Part shown: positions 31,626-43,357 of the stretch, one piece after another | Layout of the letters: each line of letters starts with the position of its first letter | Position numbering within the stretch: position 1 is the stretch's first letter | Origin: Batkoa obscura | Taxonomy: Eukaryota; Entomophthoromycota; Entomophthoromycetes; Entomophthorales; Batkoaceae | DNA length: 64,000 nt | Assembly: GCA_030770535.1 (NCBI GenBank) | Contig: JASVEC010000025.1 | Location: 434,001-498,000 of the forward strand | Direction of reading: 5' to 3' | Notes under the pieces: model-generated | Told to the model about the DNA's origin: nothing | Database searches by the model: none | Seen by the model: only the letters and a program-made list of their open reading frames with translations | Made by a program: the position numbers and the translations under genes

Positions 31626-32175
31626 AGATTGTTAAATGGCGTTGATGTTATTGAGTTATTACAATAGTACCGCGCTTTTATATCAATTCAATACATGGTT
31701 GATAGTTCTTAATAAAAAATAAAAAGAGTTTTTACTATATACATTTACATTTTAAATTAAATTTGCTTAGGGTAAACATACACAATAATACTAAATCTAA
31801 TTTAAGAATCTATCTGAGGTATAGTTTGACATGTGTACAAATGTTTTACTCCAAAAAAGCCACTATTTTGTGATTGATTTTATACTTCTATTATTTTTAT
31901 TATTTTGTCACATTTTGTAACTTAATAAATAGCTATTATCTTTAAAATTAGCACTATTTTTAATAAGTGGGACATTAGTTTACTTACATCCCAAACCTAA
32001 CAATTAATTTCGCTTTTTTGCTTGAGAATGAGCTGCGAGAATTCCCCAAACACAATTTGCATTAGATTAGCCAATAATGCTTTTAGATTGTAAATAAAAA
32101 TAATGAGAAAAATTCACCATTATTGATAGAAAATTCGAGATTTAACTTTTTTTATTTTTATTTTCGATAGATTGG
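31626..32175. other. Intergenic; upstream of the EngB gene
   Basis: No gene seen. Confidence 0.6.
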
Positions 32176-33399
32176 ATGTTTAAACTGATTCAAAATATCA
32201 AACCAAGGACCGAATTAATAACTAATAATTATTTAAAATTGATAACGAGTAATTATGCTACCAATAACAGTGTCACTCTATCCAAAAGAAAACAATTTAT
32301 GCAAATTAATTTTTCTCCGACAACTTTGAAAAAGTTAGACGAATTAGGTTTAGGTATCGTCAAAAACAGTAAATATTTGAAAAGTGACCGTCGCAGAAGA
32401 TATGAGGAAGATATAGATGAAGTTCCAAGTTTACAATTTTTTGCTGGTGCAAGTGAGAAATCATCGATACCAAAAGAAAGCTTACCAGAAGTTGGATTCT
32501 GTGGTAGAAGTAATGTGGGTAAAAGTAGATTATTGAATGCCCTATTCGGCACAGTTATTGGTGGGTCTATTGTTAGATTCGCTGATCGTCCAGGTGTCAC
32601 TAAACAATTGAATTTTTTTGAGTTGGGCAAACAAATACATTTAGTCGATATGCCAGGATATGGATTCGCTTATGCGAAAGAAGAAGTTTTAAAGGAATGG
32701 AAAGAGGTTATTGAAGGCTATTTAAAAGACAGGAAAAGTCTTAAATTGATTTATTTATTGGTGGATTCTAGACATGGTAAGTTATATACTAGTGGTATTT
32801 TAGTTTGTCTTATCTTATTTTTTAGGGTTTAAAGATACTGATAGAGAATTTATGGAAGTTTTAAAAAGGTAACCGAATTTTAAATCCAGTGTTTGTAAAA
32901 AATATTAAATTTACTTTTTTATAGATTAGATATTAAATTTCAAGTAGTAATGACAAAATGTGATTTAGTAGTAAGAGAGATATTAGCAAGACGCCATGAT
33001 GTAATGTTAAAAGTAATGCTACTTACTAAAGTTATTTATAAATACTAACTTTATTAGGAACTTCAAGAGAATTATAAAACAGCAATGGACGTTATAATAC
33101 CAGTTTCATCTAGTAAATTAAATGGTATCCCAACTTTAAGAAAAAAATTACTTCATCAAATGGGATATAAATTCGCAAAGAATAAGAGAGAAGAAAAGAG
33201 AGCTCAGATAGAAAAAGAAAGTAAAGATAAAAAGCAAATAACAAAGGATAGTAAGAACAAAAACCAAATAGAAAATAGGAGTAAAGATAAAATAGAGACC
33301 AGTAAAGTGAACAAAAAAGAAGCAAACAAGGATAAAAAAGAAAAGTATAATTCAAGATTATCGATAGATCTATTAAAAAATAATATTTATGATGTTTAA
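32176..33399 (+). CDS. EngB/YihA-type GTPase, mitochondrial, four exons
   Basis: Exons 32176-32776, 32826-32868, 32925-33012 and 33058-33399 encode 357 residues; introns are 45-56 nt. An N-terminal basic, Ser/Thr/Asn-rich presequence (about 1-30) suggests mitochondrial import. The G domain has G1 GRSNVGKS (110-117), G2 Thr142 in PGVTKQLNFF, G3 DMPGYG (158-163), G4 TKCD (225-228) and G5 SSSK. This is the TrmE-Era-EngA-EngB class, whose EngB members assist large ribosomal subunit assembly; in fungi the organellar form acts on mitoribosomes. The last 70 residues are a Lys/Glu/Asn-rich low-complexity extension not found in bacterial EngB. A dead segmental copy lies at 25808-26290. Confidence 0.9.
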
Positions 33400-33451
33400 A
33401 ACCATATTTTTTTCAAATAATTTTTTTATTAATTTTTATATTTTTACTTTT

Positions 33452-34108
33452 TTAATAAGTATTTTTTGGTGGAAGGGTAATAGTACCACCAAAATCGAAA
33501 TTAGCATTTGTACCATCAGTACGACCAATACCAACATCAATACCACCCGATAGTATAGTACCAGTAACTGGGTCCCTACTAATAGCTCCGCCATAAGATA
33601 CAGAGATTCCAGTTTTATCATTGGCAAACCCAAAAGAACCACCTGTACCTGCATTCATAGAGGTACCAGACGTAGATTGGTAATCGGAATTAGTACTGTA
33701 ATTGGAATTTGGTGCAACTGAACCATAGGTGGCACCTCCACCTGTACCAGCGGAATAAGTTACTCCACTACTTGCAATTGGGGCCGCAGTACCTACCGAT
33801 CCTTGTACCATGGTTGCTCCACCCGTGGCATTAGCACCATCACCAATAGTAGTGTAAGCTAAAGAACCAAAGGTAGTACCTGTTCCTGAACCTGAACCAC
33901 TTGCACTACCGGTGCTGGTACTAGCAGTGCTTGGGGTATCGGTGCTTGTATTGCCAGTGGTTGAAGTATTAGTACTGGTATTACTTGGGTAGGATTTATT
34001 GTTTCCTTTGGACGGTTTATTATCATTCTTATTATTATTACTATCACGTTTCGTTGGAGCAGCAATAGTGCTTGCAATTAAGACTAAGGTTAATAAATGG
34101 AATTTCAT
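33452..34108 (-). CDS. Secreted Ser/Thr/Gly-rich protein
   Basis: 218 residues, one exon. A signal peptide (1-17) is followed by TKR at 19-21, a likely Kex2 cleavage site. Then come an Asn/Lys-rich segment, a Thr/Ser-rich O-glycosylation-prone block (about 43-85) and a Gly-rich C-terminal region with aromatic residues (GSFGFANDKTGISVSYGG, then FDFGGTITLPP). It resembles fungal wall-associated or spore-surface proteins in composition only; I recognise no domain. No GPI-type hydrophobic tail. Its 3' end faces the 3' end of the EngB gene only about 50 bp away. Confidence 0.8.
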   Translation of the reverse strand: MKFHLLTLVLIASTIAAPTKRDSNNNKNDNKPSKGNNKSYPSNTSTNTSTTGNTSTDTPSTASTSTGSASGSGSGTGTTFGSLAYTTIGDGANATGGATMVQGSVGTAAPIASSGVTYSAGTGGGATYGSVAPNSNYSTNSDYQSTSGTSMNAGTGGSFGFANDKTGISVSYGGAISRDPVTGTILSGGIDVGIGRTDGTNANFDFGGTITLPPKNTY

Positions 34109-35511
34109 TTTTTTAGTAGTAGAGATTAATAATATGAGTTTTTTTGATTATTTATAAAACTTTTGTTATTTTGATGAGTTTTTATGCTTTCTTTTGAAGT
34201 CTACTTATACTTACTTTTTACAAACTTGACTTTCCTCCCCTATGTAATGCTAGTTTTTACTTATATTGAACTTTGTTTTTAATATATGAGATATTGAACC
34301 CCCTTATCATTATTCCGCCCACCATTATTTTCAACTAAATTGAATTTTTTAGTTGCTTACAATTTCTAAGCATTGATGACACTAACTTGTTTTGGTAAAT
34401 TTCAAGCTAAAAGTTGATTGTTATTAGTAAATTTTTTTTAGAGTTTTAATCAAAAGGTTAGTGTTGTAGCTAGGTTATTAATGAAATTCTATGTTTTTTA
34501 TATGAAGCTTAGTCTATAAAATATGGGGTGATTTTGTTGATCTATTATCCAAATTATGATACTTTTTACAATCTATTTTAAACCTCTATTCTAGTATAAA
34601 ATGCCAGAGTATCAGAATTCTAATTACTAAATATGAGGAATAGTCTAAACTTTTTACCAAGTTTATTAAACTGAAATTACAGGGGTTAATGAAATTATTA
34701 AATTTTTGGTGTCTTTTTTTTAAAGTTGTCTCAATTCCATTCAATAGCATAAGATTGACTAAAAAAAGTGAGAATCTGGATCACTTAAATATTTTAATCT
34801 GATGTTTAATATTACGAACATGAATGATACATGATCATAAAGATGAGTTTTGATAAGGTGGTTTCTTTTTACAATGCCTCTTAGACTGAATACCCTATTC
34901 TATTGTTCCAAAATTATAATATTACTTTTTCCTAAACTATTTAAAAATTTTAACTCGATATTGATTGTTACAAATTTAATGGTAAAAGAATAATGCTTGT
35001 CTTTGATATTATGACTTTTATTTTACATCCTTAATTAATTTGAATGATGTTTGATTCATATAAAAGGATTGAAGTTTATAATTAACTAAAATACAATACC
35101 TCACTTACATAAGCAAGTAACGGATGAAGTATAAGAGTAACAAAAAGAGGTAAAACTAACTAGTATAGTGGATAAAGTAAGAAGCCTATAAAGGGCGATA
35201 TAAAATATTAATCAATGATATTAATACAACGATTAAAGAAATTAACGCTGGAAATTTTTTATCTTTGAATAAATTATGGCATTTTTTTAAAAACTCAATT
35301 TTTTAAACCAGAGCAACAAATTCTCAATAATAGTTTTATTACTTTAGTGAGATTAGATGTAGAATAAATTGAGTTTCTAAGCAACAATTAAAATTTGAAG
35401 CAAAAAACATTAGAATACTTAATTATCAAATTAATATTTATTCTATTAAGTTTCAATATATTCAAAAAAACAAAATATATAAATCTTGCTTAATCAATCT
35501 TCAACTGAAAG
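34109..35511. other. Intergenic
   Basis: 1.4 kb upstream of the secreted Ser/Thr/Gly-rich gene and of tRNA-Leu. No gene or repeat recognised. Confidence 0.6.
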
Positions 35512-35594
35512 GATCAGGTGGCCGAGTTGGTCTAAGGCGCCGTGTTAAGGCCGCGGTCTCTTCGGAGGCGTGGGTTCGAATCCCATCCTGATCA
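35512..35594 (+). tRNA. tRNA-Leu (anticodon AAG)
   Basis: 83 nt. The acceptor stem is GATCAGG with CCTGATC, discriminator A. The anticodon loop TTAAGGC lies between CCGTG and CGCGG. A variable arm (TCTC...GGAG type) and the B box GGTTCGAATCC are present. No intron. A T run follows. Confidence 0.97.
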
Positions 35595-36122
35595 TACTTT
35601 TATTTTTATTGAAATAAATTTATATGAGTTGTTTGATTTCGTCATTTTTTCAAATAGAGACCTCCATCTCCTCCTATGGTTCTTTTTATCTAAAATTTTA
35701 ATGAATTGTGAGTAGTTTATTTAATAAGATGGTCATTTATAAGTCAAAGAGTTGTATGTTGGGATAAGGAATGGGTTTAAAAGTGATAGGATAGAGACAA
35801 CAATGAAAGAAGTGAGAGAGATAAATATTGATACTTTAATGGAAGAATCAATATATTTTATTATATATTGATTGTGGTGTTGGGAAAATATATTTAATTA
35901 TAGTATGTGAATATAATGATTGAATGTAGATAATAAAAGGGCTAATTCTTTAATATTTGGTATGAATAAGAAGTAATAAGGGTTTTATTAAAGTTAATAT
36001 AATAATTAAATGGAATGTTTATTTATAGTAGAATCAAAATTAAAATATAATATAATAATAATTTTTATTTAGAATAATTGATGTATAACATAATGAATAG
36101 TGAGTAACAAATAGTGTTTAAA
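35595..36122. other. Intergenic
   Basis: Plain A+T-rich sequence between tRNA-Leu and the 3' end of the Kelch gene. Confidence 0.6.
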
Positions 36123-37733
36123 TTAATCCACGAACTTTTCATTAATCACTGACATATAATTTTCACCAGGCATAATGGTATCGGACCTTAACACAAACAA
36201 AGGGTTCTCCTGTTCACCTGTTGGACTGATTGGAGCTGAAGCTGAAGAATTGGTATGATGATTTGAACCATTATTACTCATACCATTACTATTATTATTA
36301 ATATTATAAGAACCTCTATTAGTTGAATTTAAGGTGGAATCTGAAAAATGAGAATTATATTTCATCGAATTATTACTATGATATTTTTCAGTAACTTGAG
36401 AATTAGGACGATAATTGGAATTAGTACCATCATTTTCACTCCATAATGGGTTGAGATTAGGCTGAATAGGTTCTAAAAAGGGTTCAGGTTCAGGTATTTC
36501 TTTTTTTAATTGTTGTACTTTTCTCCGATAATAAAAAAAGATAAGGATTATTATTATTATTAATACAATCACTCCTACAGTCACTCCAATAATTAATGGT
36601 AAATTAGTAGAAGATTTGGAATTGTCATTGTCATCATCATTATATTCCCCAATAAAGGCATTAGAATACCAAGATTGAGGTGGGGGATAGTATTGTTTAG
36701 CTACCAAAAAATTATCTAAATTAATAACTTGAGCTTGATTAAAAGTACTCAAATTATTCGTTTCACCTAAAAATTGAACTAATTGATTACTTACTGTCCA
36801 AGCAGAATAAGAAGCTCGTGCGAAATTAGTATTAGTATTAGTATTATCTTCATTTTTTAATTGAATTCGACGCCATTCCCAGGTAGTTGTATCCAATACC
36901 AATACATCCGAATAAATTTCAAAATCTTTATATGTTGAATTAATATTACTTGCACCCCCTTGAATAATGATTTTATTTCCATAAGCAACAGGCATAAATT
37001 TAATAATAGGATCTTGATTTTCTCCACTTGTTTTTTGTTTAGTCCAAGCATTAGTTCTAAAATCATAAATATAAAGTTCACTTAAATCTCTTACTGTACC
37101 ATCCGAAGTTATTCCACCTAATATAACAAACCGATTTTGAGTTAAAAATACACTTTGATGATACTCTAAAGGTTGTAACGAATCATCACTAGGTTCTGAC
37201 ATCCATTGAAGAGAAGATGTATTAAATCTCCAATATTCATTAGTCAATTTATTACTATCAGTTAATCTTCCACCAAACATACAAAAAACATTAGAATGAG
37301 TAATCCAAGCAAATCCTTTTCTATTTGGTGGTGATTGTATGTTAATTTGATTATTAAATCCCCCAGTTGATAAATCTAAATATCTTAACGGTGAATTATT
37401 AGAACTAACATCTCCACCATACATCCATAATTTTGTTCCATTCACTCCTTCCCCAAATATAGCCCCAAAAGTAGGTACATTGACATTGGAGCCAAGGGAA
37501 CTTATATCGACATTGAAACTATCTTGTAATTTAAATTGGCTCACATCAAATGATTTGTTTAATTGAATAGTAATTAAATTGGTATATTGGGAACTGACCT
37601 TAGTGTTACTCGCTGTTCCTCCAGTGATGTACATACGTTGATTCATAATGGCACATGAACTTCCACTGATGGATTGAGTAACTATTAATGTTAATTGAGT
37701 TATTAAGTTGAATAAAAGATATAATAATATCAT
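36123..37733 (-). CDS. Kelch-ectodomain single-pass membrane protein
   Basis: 536 residues, one exon. A signal peptide (1-about 20) leads into GSSCAIMNQRMYITGG, the first blade. Kelch-type repeats with GG and Trp landmarks (LWMYGGD, FCMFGGRL, FVILGGI, IIIQGGAS) fill residues 24-365 and predict a beta-propeller outside the cell. A TM helix spans about 378-402, followed by a stop-transfer RRK. The cytoplasmic tail has PEPEPFLEPIQPN at about 415-427 and WSENDGTN at 431-438, then a long Asn/Ser-rich segment. The propeller fits ligand or glycan binding; the tail has no known domain. Two relatives with the same tail motif lie at 40712 and (dead) 30240. Confidence 0.87.
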   Translation of the reverse strand: MILLYLLFNLITQLTLIVTQSISGSSCAIMNQRMYITGGTASNTKVSSQYTNLITIQLNKSFDVSQFKLQDSFNVDISSLGSNVNVPTFGAIFGEGVNGTKLWMYGGDVSSNNSPLRYLDLSTGGFNNQINIQSPPNRKGFAWITHSNVFCMFGGRLTDSNKLTNEYWRFNTSSLQWMSEPSDDSLQPLEYHQSVFLTQNRFVILGGITSDGTVRDLSELYIYDFRTNAWTKQKTSGENQDPIIKFMPVAYGNKIIIQGGASNINSTYKDFEIYSDVLVLDTTTWEWRRIQLKNEDNTNTNTNFARASYSAWTVSNQLVQFLGETNNLSTFNQAQVINLDNFLVAKQYYPPPQSWYSNAFIGEYNDDDNDNSKSSTNLPLIIGVTVGVIVLIIIIILIFFYYRRKVQQLKKEIPEPEPFLEPIQPNLNPLWSENDGTNSNYRPNSQVTEKYHSNNSMKYNSHFSDSTLNSTNRGSYNINNNSNGMSNNGSNHHTNSSASAPISPTGEQENPLFVLRSDTIMPGENYMSVINEKFVD

Positions 37734-38716
37734 TGTTAAATTAATATATTAAAAAATTGAATAAATTGAATAAAAAATTTCAATGAAGAAAAGTAGAGTT
37801 GAGTTTTTATATATCTTTATTTTTTAAACTAATAATCCCCTGAATTGAAAGGTTATTTATTTGTAATTTTAATGATTTTAAAAGTCGATTTTAAAGCCTA
37901 TTATTATTATTTTACCTCAAATATAATACCCATTTTTGATAATTTTCTCCGTTTAAGGCACTTAATTTTTAAATCTTTTTTTAAAACACTACCCCCCCGA
38001 ATCGTCCATTAATTTTGTATTCAATCTTTAAGCTTTAAACTGTGATTCACCCCAATTTTAGCCTAGCATTTGGGTCTATTATAATAGCCCATTGATGGGG
38101 AAATTAAGTATAAGCATTATAAAACTATGAATTGTATTTTATTTTGAATTTTATAATATTTATTTATACCTTTTTATTAATTTTAAATTATTTATACCTT
38201 TTTATTAACTTTAAATTATTTATACCTTTTAAAAACTTATTGTGAGTTTAAAGATAAATTCTAATAAAATTACCCTCATTGTTATATTAGAATAAACGCA
38301 GTCCTTTCAAATGTAAAATATAATTTCAAACTTAATAAAAAAATACCCTCAATTGAGCTTGGTTTACTTAATTGAAGTTTATATTTTAAAACTAAGGGTT
38401 TTTATTGTTATTCTAATTTTAAGACTAAGATTTGTTATTATTCAGTTAAATTTAAAATTCAATTATAAATAAAAGATCTGGATTTTAATTTTGTTACTCT
38501 ATTTATTAAATTCGTTAGTTTTGTATAATAAAATACAAGCATATAAATAAGTAGAGAATAAATAATGAAGTTAGATTTATTAAAAAAAATGAGTTTGTTG
38601 TTTATGTAGAGAGTAGCAAAAAGAAAAAGATTAACTAATAAATTCCAAAGTTTAAAGATAGAGACAAAGAAAGAAATGTGGGAGTAGAATAAAATAGAAA
38701 ATACAAATATATACTA
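37734..38716. other. Intergenic
   Basis: A+T-rich. A roughly 27-base unit (ttatttatacctttttatta) occurs about three times at 38159-38230. No gene seen. Confidence 0.6.
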
Positions 38717-39696
38717 TTAAAATTGATAAACTTTAACAAAATCAATATTAAAATTTTGTTTCCAAGATTTTGGATCATTATACTTATCAAATTTCCAACC
38801 AGGTCCAAAATAGTTACCTGCAATAGCCAAATCAATAATCATATACCATTCTTGATCAATAAATGGAATACCTAAAATAAATAAATAAATAAATAAATAA
38901 AATATATAATATAATACTTACCCATTCCATTATATTGATGAAAAGCAGTAGACCAATCTCTATTTAATTCTACATTATGAACATAATTATCATCTATAAA
39001 GAATTTAATATGATTTTTAGTATAATCAATACCAAATGTATGATAACCATCAAATAAGCCATTTTTCATATGAGGAGTAGTAAAATATTGATTATTAGGC
39101 CATTTACCACCATGATGTAATGTAAATTCTACTTTATCTTTTATATGACCTTTAGCTTCTAATATATCAATTTCACCACCTGTAGGCCAAGTGCCATATT
39201 TATCAGTGACTGGTAATAACCAGAAGGTAGGCCAAAGATAATTACCAATAGGAAGTTGGGCACGCATTTCAAATCTTCCATATCGAAAACCAGAATTTAT
39301 TTTACTATGAATTTTACCACTGATAATTGGTAATTGTAAATCTTTATTACATCCATTCGATAATTTACTAGAACATGATTCTCCTTCTTTTAATTTATAA
39401 TCACCATCTATATAATTGGGTATTATACTTAATGTACCTATAATAAAAATTAATTATTAATTCATTCTATTTAATTATTTCAATTTACCATTATTTAAAT
39501 TTAATACTTCTGGATGATCAACATAACATTGTTGCTCTAAATTACCCCCACCATCACAACTTACTTCCACATCCCATAAATCTCGATTAATTGTTCCACC
39601 TTCAAAGTTATCTTCAAATACTAATTTTAATCCATCAGGTAAGGAGGGAGATGATAAAACAGTGTTAATGAGATAAATATAAAATATAAAATGCAT
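38717..39696 (-). CDS. Glycoside hydrolase family 16 beta-glucanase-type enzyme, three exons
   Basis: Exons 39696-39489, 39437-38922 and 38871-38717 give 292 residues; the introns are 50-51 nt. A signal peptide (about 1-15) precedes the GH16 fold: LVFEDNFEGG and RDLWDVEV near the N-terminus, then SGFRYGRFEMRAQLP, PTFWLLP and the catalytic GEIDILEAKG with E158, D160 and E163 (the ExDxxE pattern). Conserved HTFGIDYT and a C-terminal DFVKVYQF strand complete the jelly roll. It should cleave or rearrange beta-1,3(-1,4)-glucans outside the cell, in wall remodelling or nutrition. No GPI signal is seen. The length fits the family. Confidence 0.9.
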
Positions 39697-40711
39697 TGTA
39701 TTGAAATTGATATTTAATATAATTTATAATTTAATGATTATGTGTATAATGAAAGTAATCAATAAAATAAACTAAAGATAAAATAAAATGAAATAATTAA
39801 TATAAAAAATTAAGTTGTTATAATAATAATCAAAATAATATAATATACCAACTCTTTTTTTTATTGTTATGATTTTCAATTGTTTATATATACTATTATC
39901 TCTTGTTTTATTCTCCGCATTTGATTCAAGTTGACATTTACTTTTTTTGGTGAAATATAAAAATTAGCTCGATTTTAATAACGTGGATTACTTACGATTA
40001 TGTATTTCTTAGATTTTGAATTAGTTAAAATTAACCAATTAATTAAGAAATATTTTCAATTTGAAATCATCCTATTGATTAATATTATTAGTTAACTACT
40101 TTAGTGAATTTGTTACTAAATTTCCATAAGTTTCTTCTAATTATTTTAAAATAGTCGTTACCATTTCTTTTAATACCGTTAATAAAAAAAGAAATTATAT
40201 GTTTTTATAATGGTTAATTTATTAATTCATTATTATAATTATTATATTTACTATTATTATTCATTAGTTATATATTTATTTCATATATCAATTATTATTT
40301 ATTGAAATTATTATATCATCTAAATTTACTATTATAATAATAACAATGATGATAAACTTTGATTTTTTTTGTTGTTGATAGATTTTTATATTAAAAATAA
40401 AGATATTAAACATTAATTGTAGATCAATAATAAACTTTAAATTAAAAAATAGAATAAAATTATTTATATTGTTTAATAACTTTTAAATGTTAAAATGACA
40501 AAACTAATAAATTTTTTTATTAAACTTGATATATTGTAATATTACATTTTTAAAAAAGGTATAGGTATTGTATTTATTTTTGTTAAATAATTTACAAATT
40601 ATTGAATTAAATGTTACAAATTAATATATATATAATAGAACATTAGTTATAATAAATAATAAATAATAAATAATAAATAATAAATAATATTATTTATAAA
40701 AATATTATTTA
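39697..40711. other. Intergenic
   Basis: A+T-rich, with a short heptamer repeat (aataaat, about five units) at 40650-40688 next to the 3' end of the Kelch gene. Confidence 0.6.
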
Positions 40712-42073
40712 TTATTTACTATTCATTCTACTATTCCTTGCTGTTGAATTAGGTGAAAAATTGACATTAGTACCATCATTTTCACTCCAAATAAAATTGA
40801 AATTCGGTTGAATTGGTTCTAAAAATGGCTCACTCTTTTCCCTAATCCCTCTACTATTTCTCTTTGATCTTCTTTTTTTAACTTTAAACCAATAGACTAA
40901 TACACTTAACACTGATCCCATTAAAACAATACTTCCAATACTTAACCCTATTATTAAGGGTAAATTACTATTATCATTATTATTCAAAGTACTGTTTCCA
41001 TTAGTATTATTACTATAATCCCCTAAATAAGCTTTTGTATAAAAACTTTTTGGTGGAGGAATATACTCTTTTGCTGCCATAAAAGTATCTAAATTAACAA
41101 TTTGAACTTGAGGAGCTAAAGAGTCTTTTTCGCCTAGAAATTGGACCAATTGATTACCTATTAACCAAGCGGAATACGATGCACGAGCAAAATAATTGTT
41201 ACCATAAGTATCTAAACTTAACTCATATTCTCGCCATTCCCAAGTATCTAAATTCAATACCATCATATTATTATGCAATTTATAATTGAGATCCGATGAA
41301 TTAAGAGTATTACTACCACCTTGTATAATGATGTAATTTTTATACGAAATCGGAGTAAACTTAACACCTTTATAAATCTCACCATTGATAGTAGTTTGTA
41401 TATTCCATTGTAATTTATCAATATTAAAGACATAAATTTCACTTAAATCTCTTAAATTCCCACTTTCATCTATACCACCTAATATTATAAATTTCCCATT
41501 AGCTAATACACCTTGATGATATTCTAGTCTTTTTAATCTTGAATCGGATGGCATTGTATACCATTTTTGATCAGTCAAATTGAATTTCTTGTATTCATTT
41601 GTTAATTCATTAGTATCTAAAATACGTCCACCAAACATACAAAAATAACCGTTATGAGTGATCCAGGCAAAATTGTTTCTTATTGGTGGAGATAACATTT
41701 TATTGTTTTTAGTAATCCCCCCTGATTGTAAATCATAATATTGTAAGCCTTGAAGACCATAAACCCATAATTTATTACCATTTTGGCCTTCCCCAAAAAT
41801 GGCTGAGAAGGAAGCAGTAGTTGATGGTAGAGTACTAGTTTGTACAAGTGATGTGTCATTCAATTTGAAATCATATGTATTGAATTTTTGATTCAATTCA
41901 ATGATATATAAGCCATTGTTTTGTAAGTTGTTTTCTAATCCACCAGTAACATACATTTTTTCATTCATAATAGCACAACTGCTACCGGATATGATAGGAT
42001 CCGAAGCAAGCAGAAAAGTGAAGAGAAATAATGATAATAAGAGATAAAAATTCTTTGGATAAAAATAAAGCAT
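40712..42073 (-). CDS. Kelch-ectodomain single-pass membrane protein
   Basis: 453 residues, one exon. Signal peptide 1-about 23; Kelch-type propeller from GSSCAIMNEKMYVTGG through GGIDESGNLRDLSEIYVF to about residue 345; TM helix about 371-394 with a strong KVKKRRSKR stop-transfer. The short tail carries EPFLEPIQPN (about 415-424), WSENDGTN (429-436) and PNSTARNSR. The layout matches the gene at 36123 but lacks its long Asn/Ser-rich extension; it is closest to the pseudogene at 30240. Likely a plasma-membrane receptor or adhesion protein. The ligand and signalling route are unknown. Confidence 0.87.
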   Translation of the reverse strand: MLYFYPKNFYLLLSLFLFTFLLASDPIISGSSCAIMNEKMYVTGGLENNLQNNGLYIIELNQKFNTYDFKLNDTSLVQTSTLPSTTASFSAIFGEGQNGNKLWVYGLQGLQYYDLQSGGITKNNKMLSPPIRNNFAWITHNGYFCMFGGRILDTNELTNEYKKFNLTDQKWYTMPSDSRLKRLEYHQGVLANGKFIILGGIDESGNLRDLSEIYVFNIDKLQWNIQTTINGEIYKGVKFTPISYKNYIIIQGGSNTLNSSDLNYKLHNNMMVLNLDTWEWREYELSLDTYGNNYFARASYSAWLIGNQLVQFLGEKDSLAPQVQIVNLDTFMAAKEYIPPPKSFYTKAYLGDYSNNTNGNSTLNNNDNSNLPLIIGLSIGSIVLMGSVLSVLVYWFKVKKRRSKRNSRGIREKSEPFLEPIQPNFNFIWSENDGTNVNFSPNSTARNSRMNSK

Positions 42074-43057
42074 ACTTTTCTTTTTAATAAAATAAATTGT
42101 AATTTTATTAAATTATTAAGTTTTTTATTTATACTTTTATGTTTTCTATAAATTTTCTAAGACACAACCTTAACCCCATAAAATATGAATTTTTTGATTT
42201 ATTACAGTTCTAGATTTTTATTGCTTTTGTTTTATCCTCATTTCTTTATATTTTGGTTCAATTAGAGGCTATAAAAGCGTAGTTTTTTTAAAACACAACA
42301 GGCTGAAGATACAATAATCAAACAGCTGCTACAATTGTACTATGGGCTAATTAGCTTTGATTTTGAAGCCAAAATATTAGTCAAATTCTTCTGAAATCCC
42401 AAAATTAGGCTTTGAAAAAAGCAAATAGCGAATTGAGTAGCTTTAAAAATTATTTTAAATTAGGTCGCAATCCAGTTGCAACAGTTAACTTAAATCTCCC
42501 TGTTTTATACTTAATAGTTATACTTTTTTATCCTTTTATTTTTATTTTTATTTTTATTTTTATTTTTATTTTTATTTTTATTTTTATTTTTATTTTTATT
42601 TTTATTTTTATTTTTATTTTTATTTTTATTTTTATTTTTATTTTTATTTTTATTTTTATCTTCATTTCCATTTTTTTTAAAATATTATAATTACGGCAGT
42701 TTATTAAAACTTCTATTCCTTATTATAAAAAATGGATTATATTGCATTATGTTGATAAGTTTTTAAAATAGTTAAAATAGCTAAAGAGTCAATATTAATA
42801 ATTTCATTGTATCATGGATATTGAGACAAAAATAAATTCACCTTTTTGATATATTTATTTTGTGAAGTTATTAAGAATTTTACAATTCTATTTAAACTAA
42901 TTTAAAACTTAAACTTTATTATTTTATTATTTTATTATTTCAATAATAGTGTTTTTATTTAATAATTAATAATGTACTATTATTATTTTTTAACATTTTA
43001 TTTAATTATAAATTATAATATTGCAACTTTTAACTGTTATAAAAATAAAACTTATTA
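42074..43057. other. Intergenic with a hexanucleotide microsatellite
   Basis: No gene supported. It holds the (ATTTTT) array described separately. The open frame across the array is an artefact of the repeat. Confidence 0.6.
42535..42659. repeat. (ATTTTT)n microsatellite, about 20 units
   Basis: Uninterrupted period-6 array of about 125 bp. Because six is a multiple of three it stays open as a Phe-Ile dipeptide frame, which is not evidence of coding. Near-perfect identity of units implies ongoing slippage. Confidence 0.97.
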
Positions 43058-43357
43058 TGGGGGTGTCCGAATTGGTTTCATTTTTTTATCCAATTTTTAT
43101 ACTTTATTATAATTTATATTATAAGTTAGCGGAATTTCTATCAAATTTAATATAATTCCTGAATTAGCAAGGCTTTTACCAATATAGCCTATATAGTGAT
43201 GGTAATTAAAGTTGTAATATGGGATACGTAAATAAATATATATTTTTTATATAACTTTATTAAGAAATGTTTATTATTAACTGTTTTATAGTCAACATTG
43301 CAGATTTGCTATCAAATAAATAAATAATTTTAATGTTACAATTACATTATTAATATA

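Noticed and set aside
42412-42690. 92-residue Phe-Ile repeat protein
   Set aside because: It is the period-6 (ATTTTT) microsatellite read in one frame; flanks show no coding signal.
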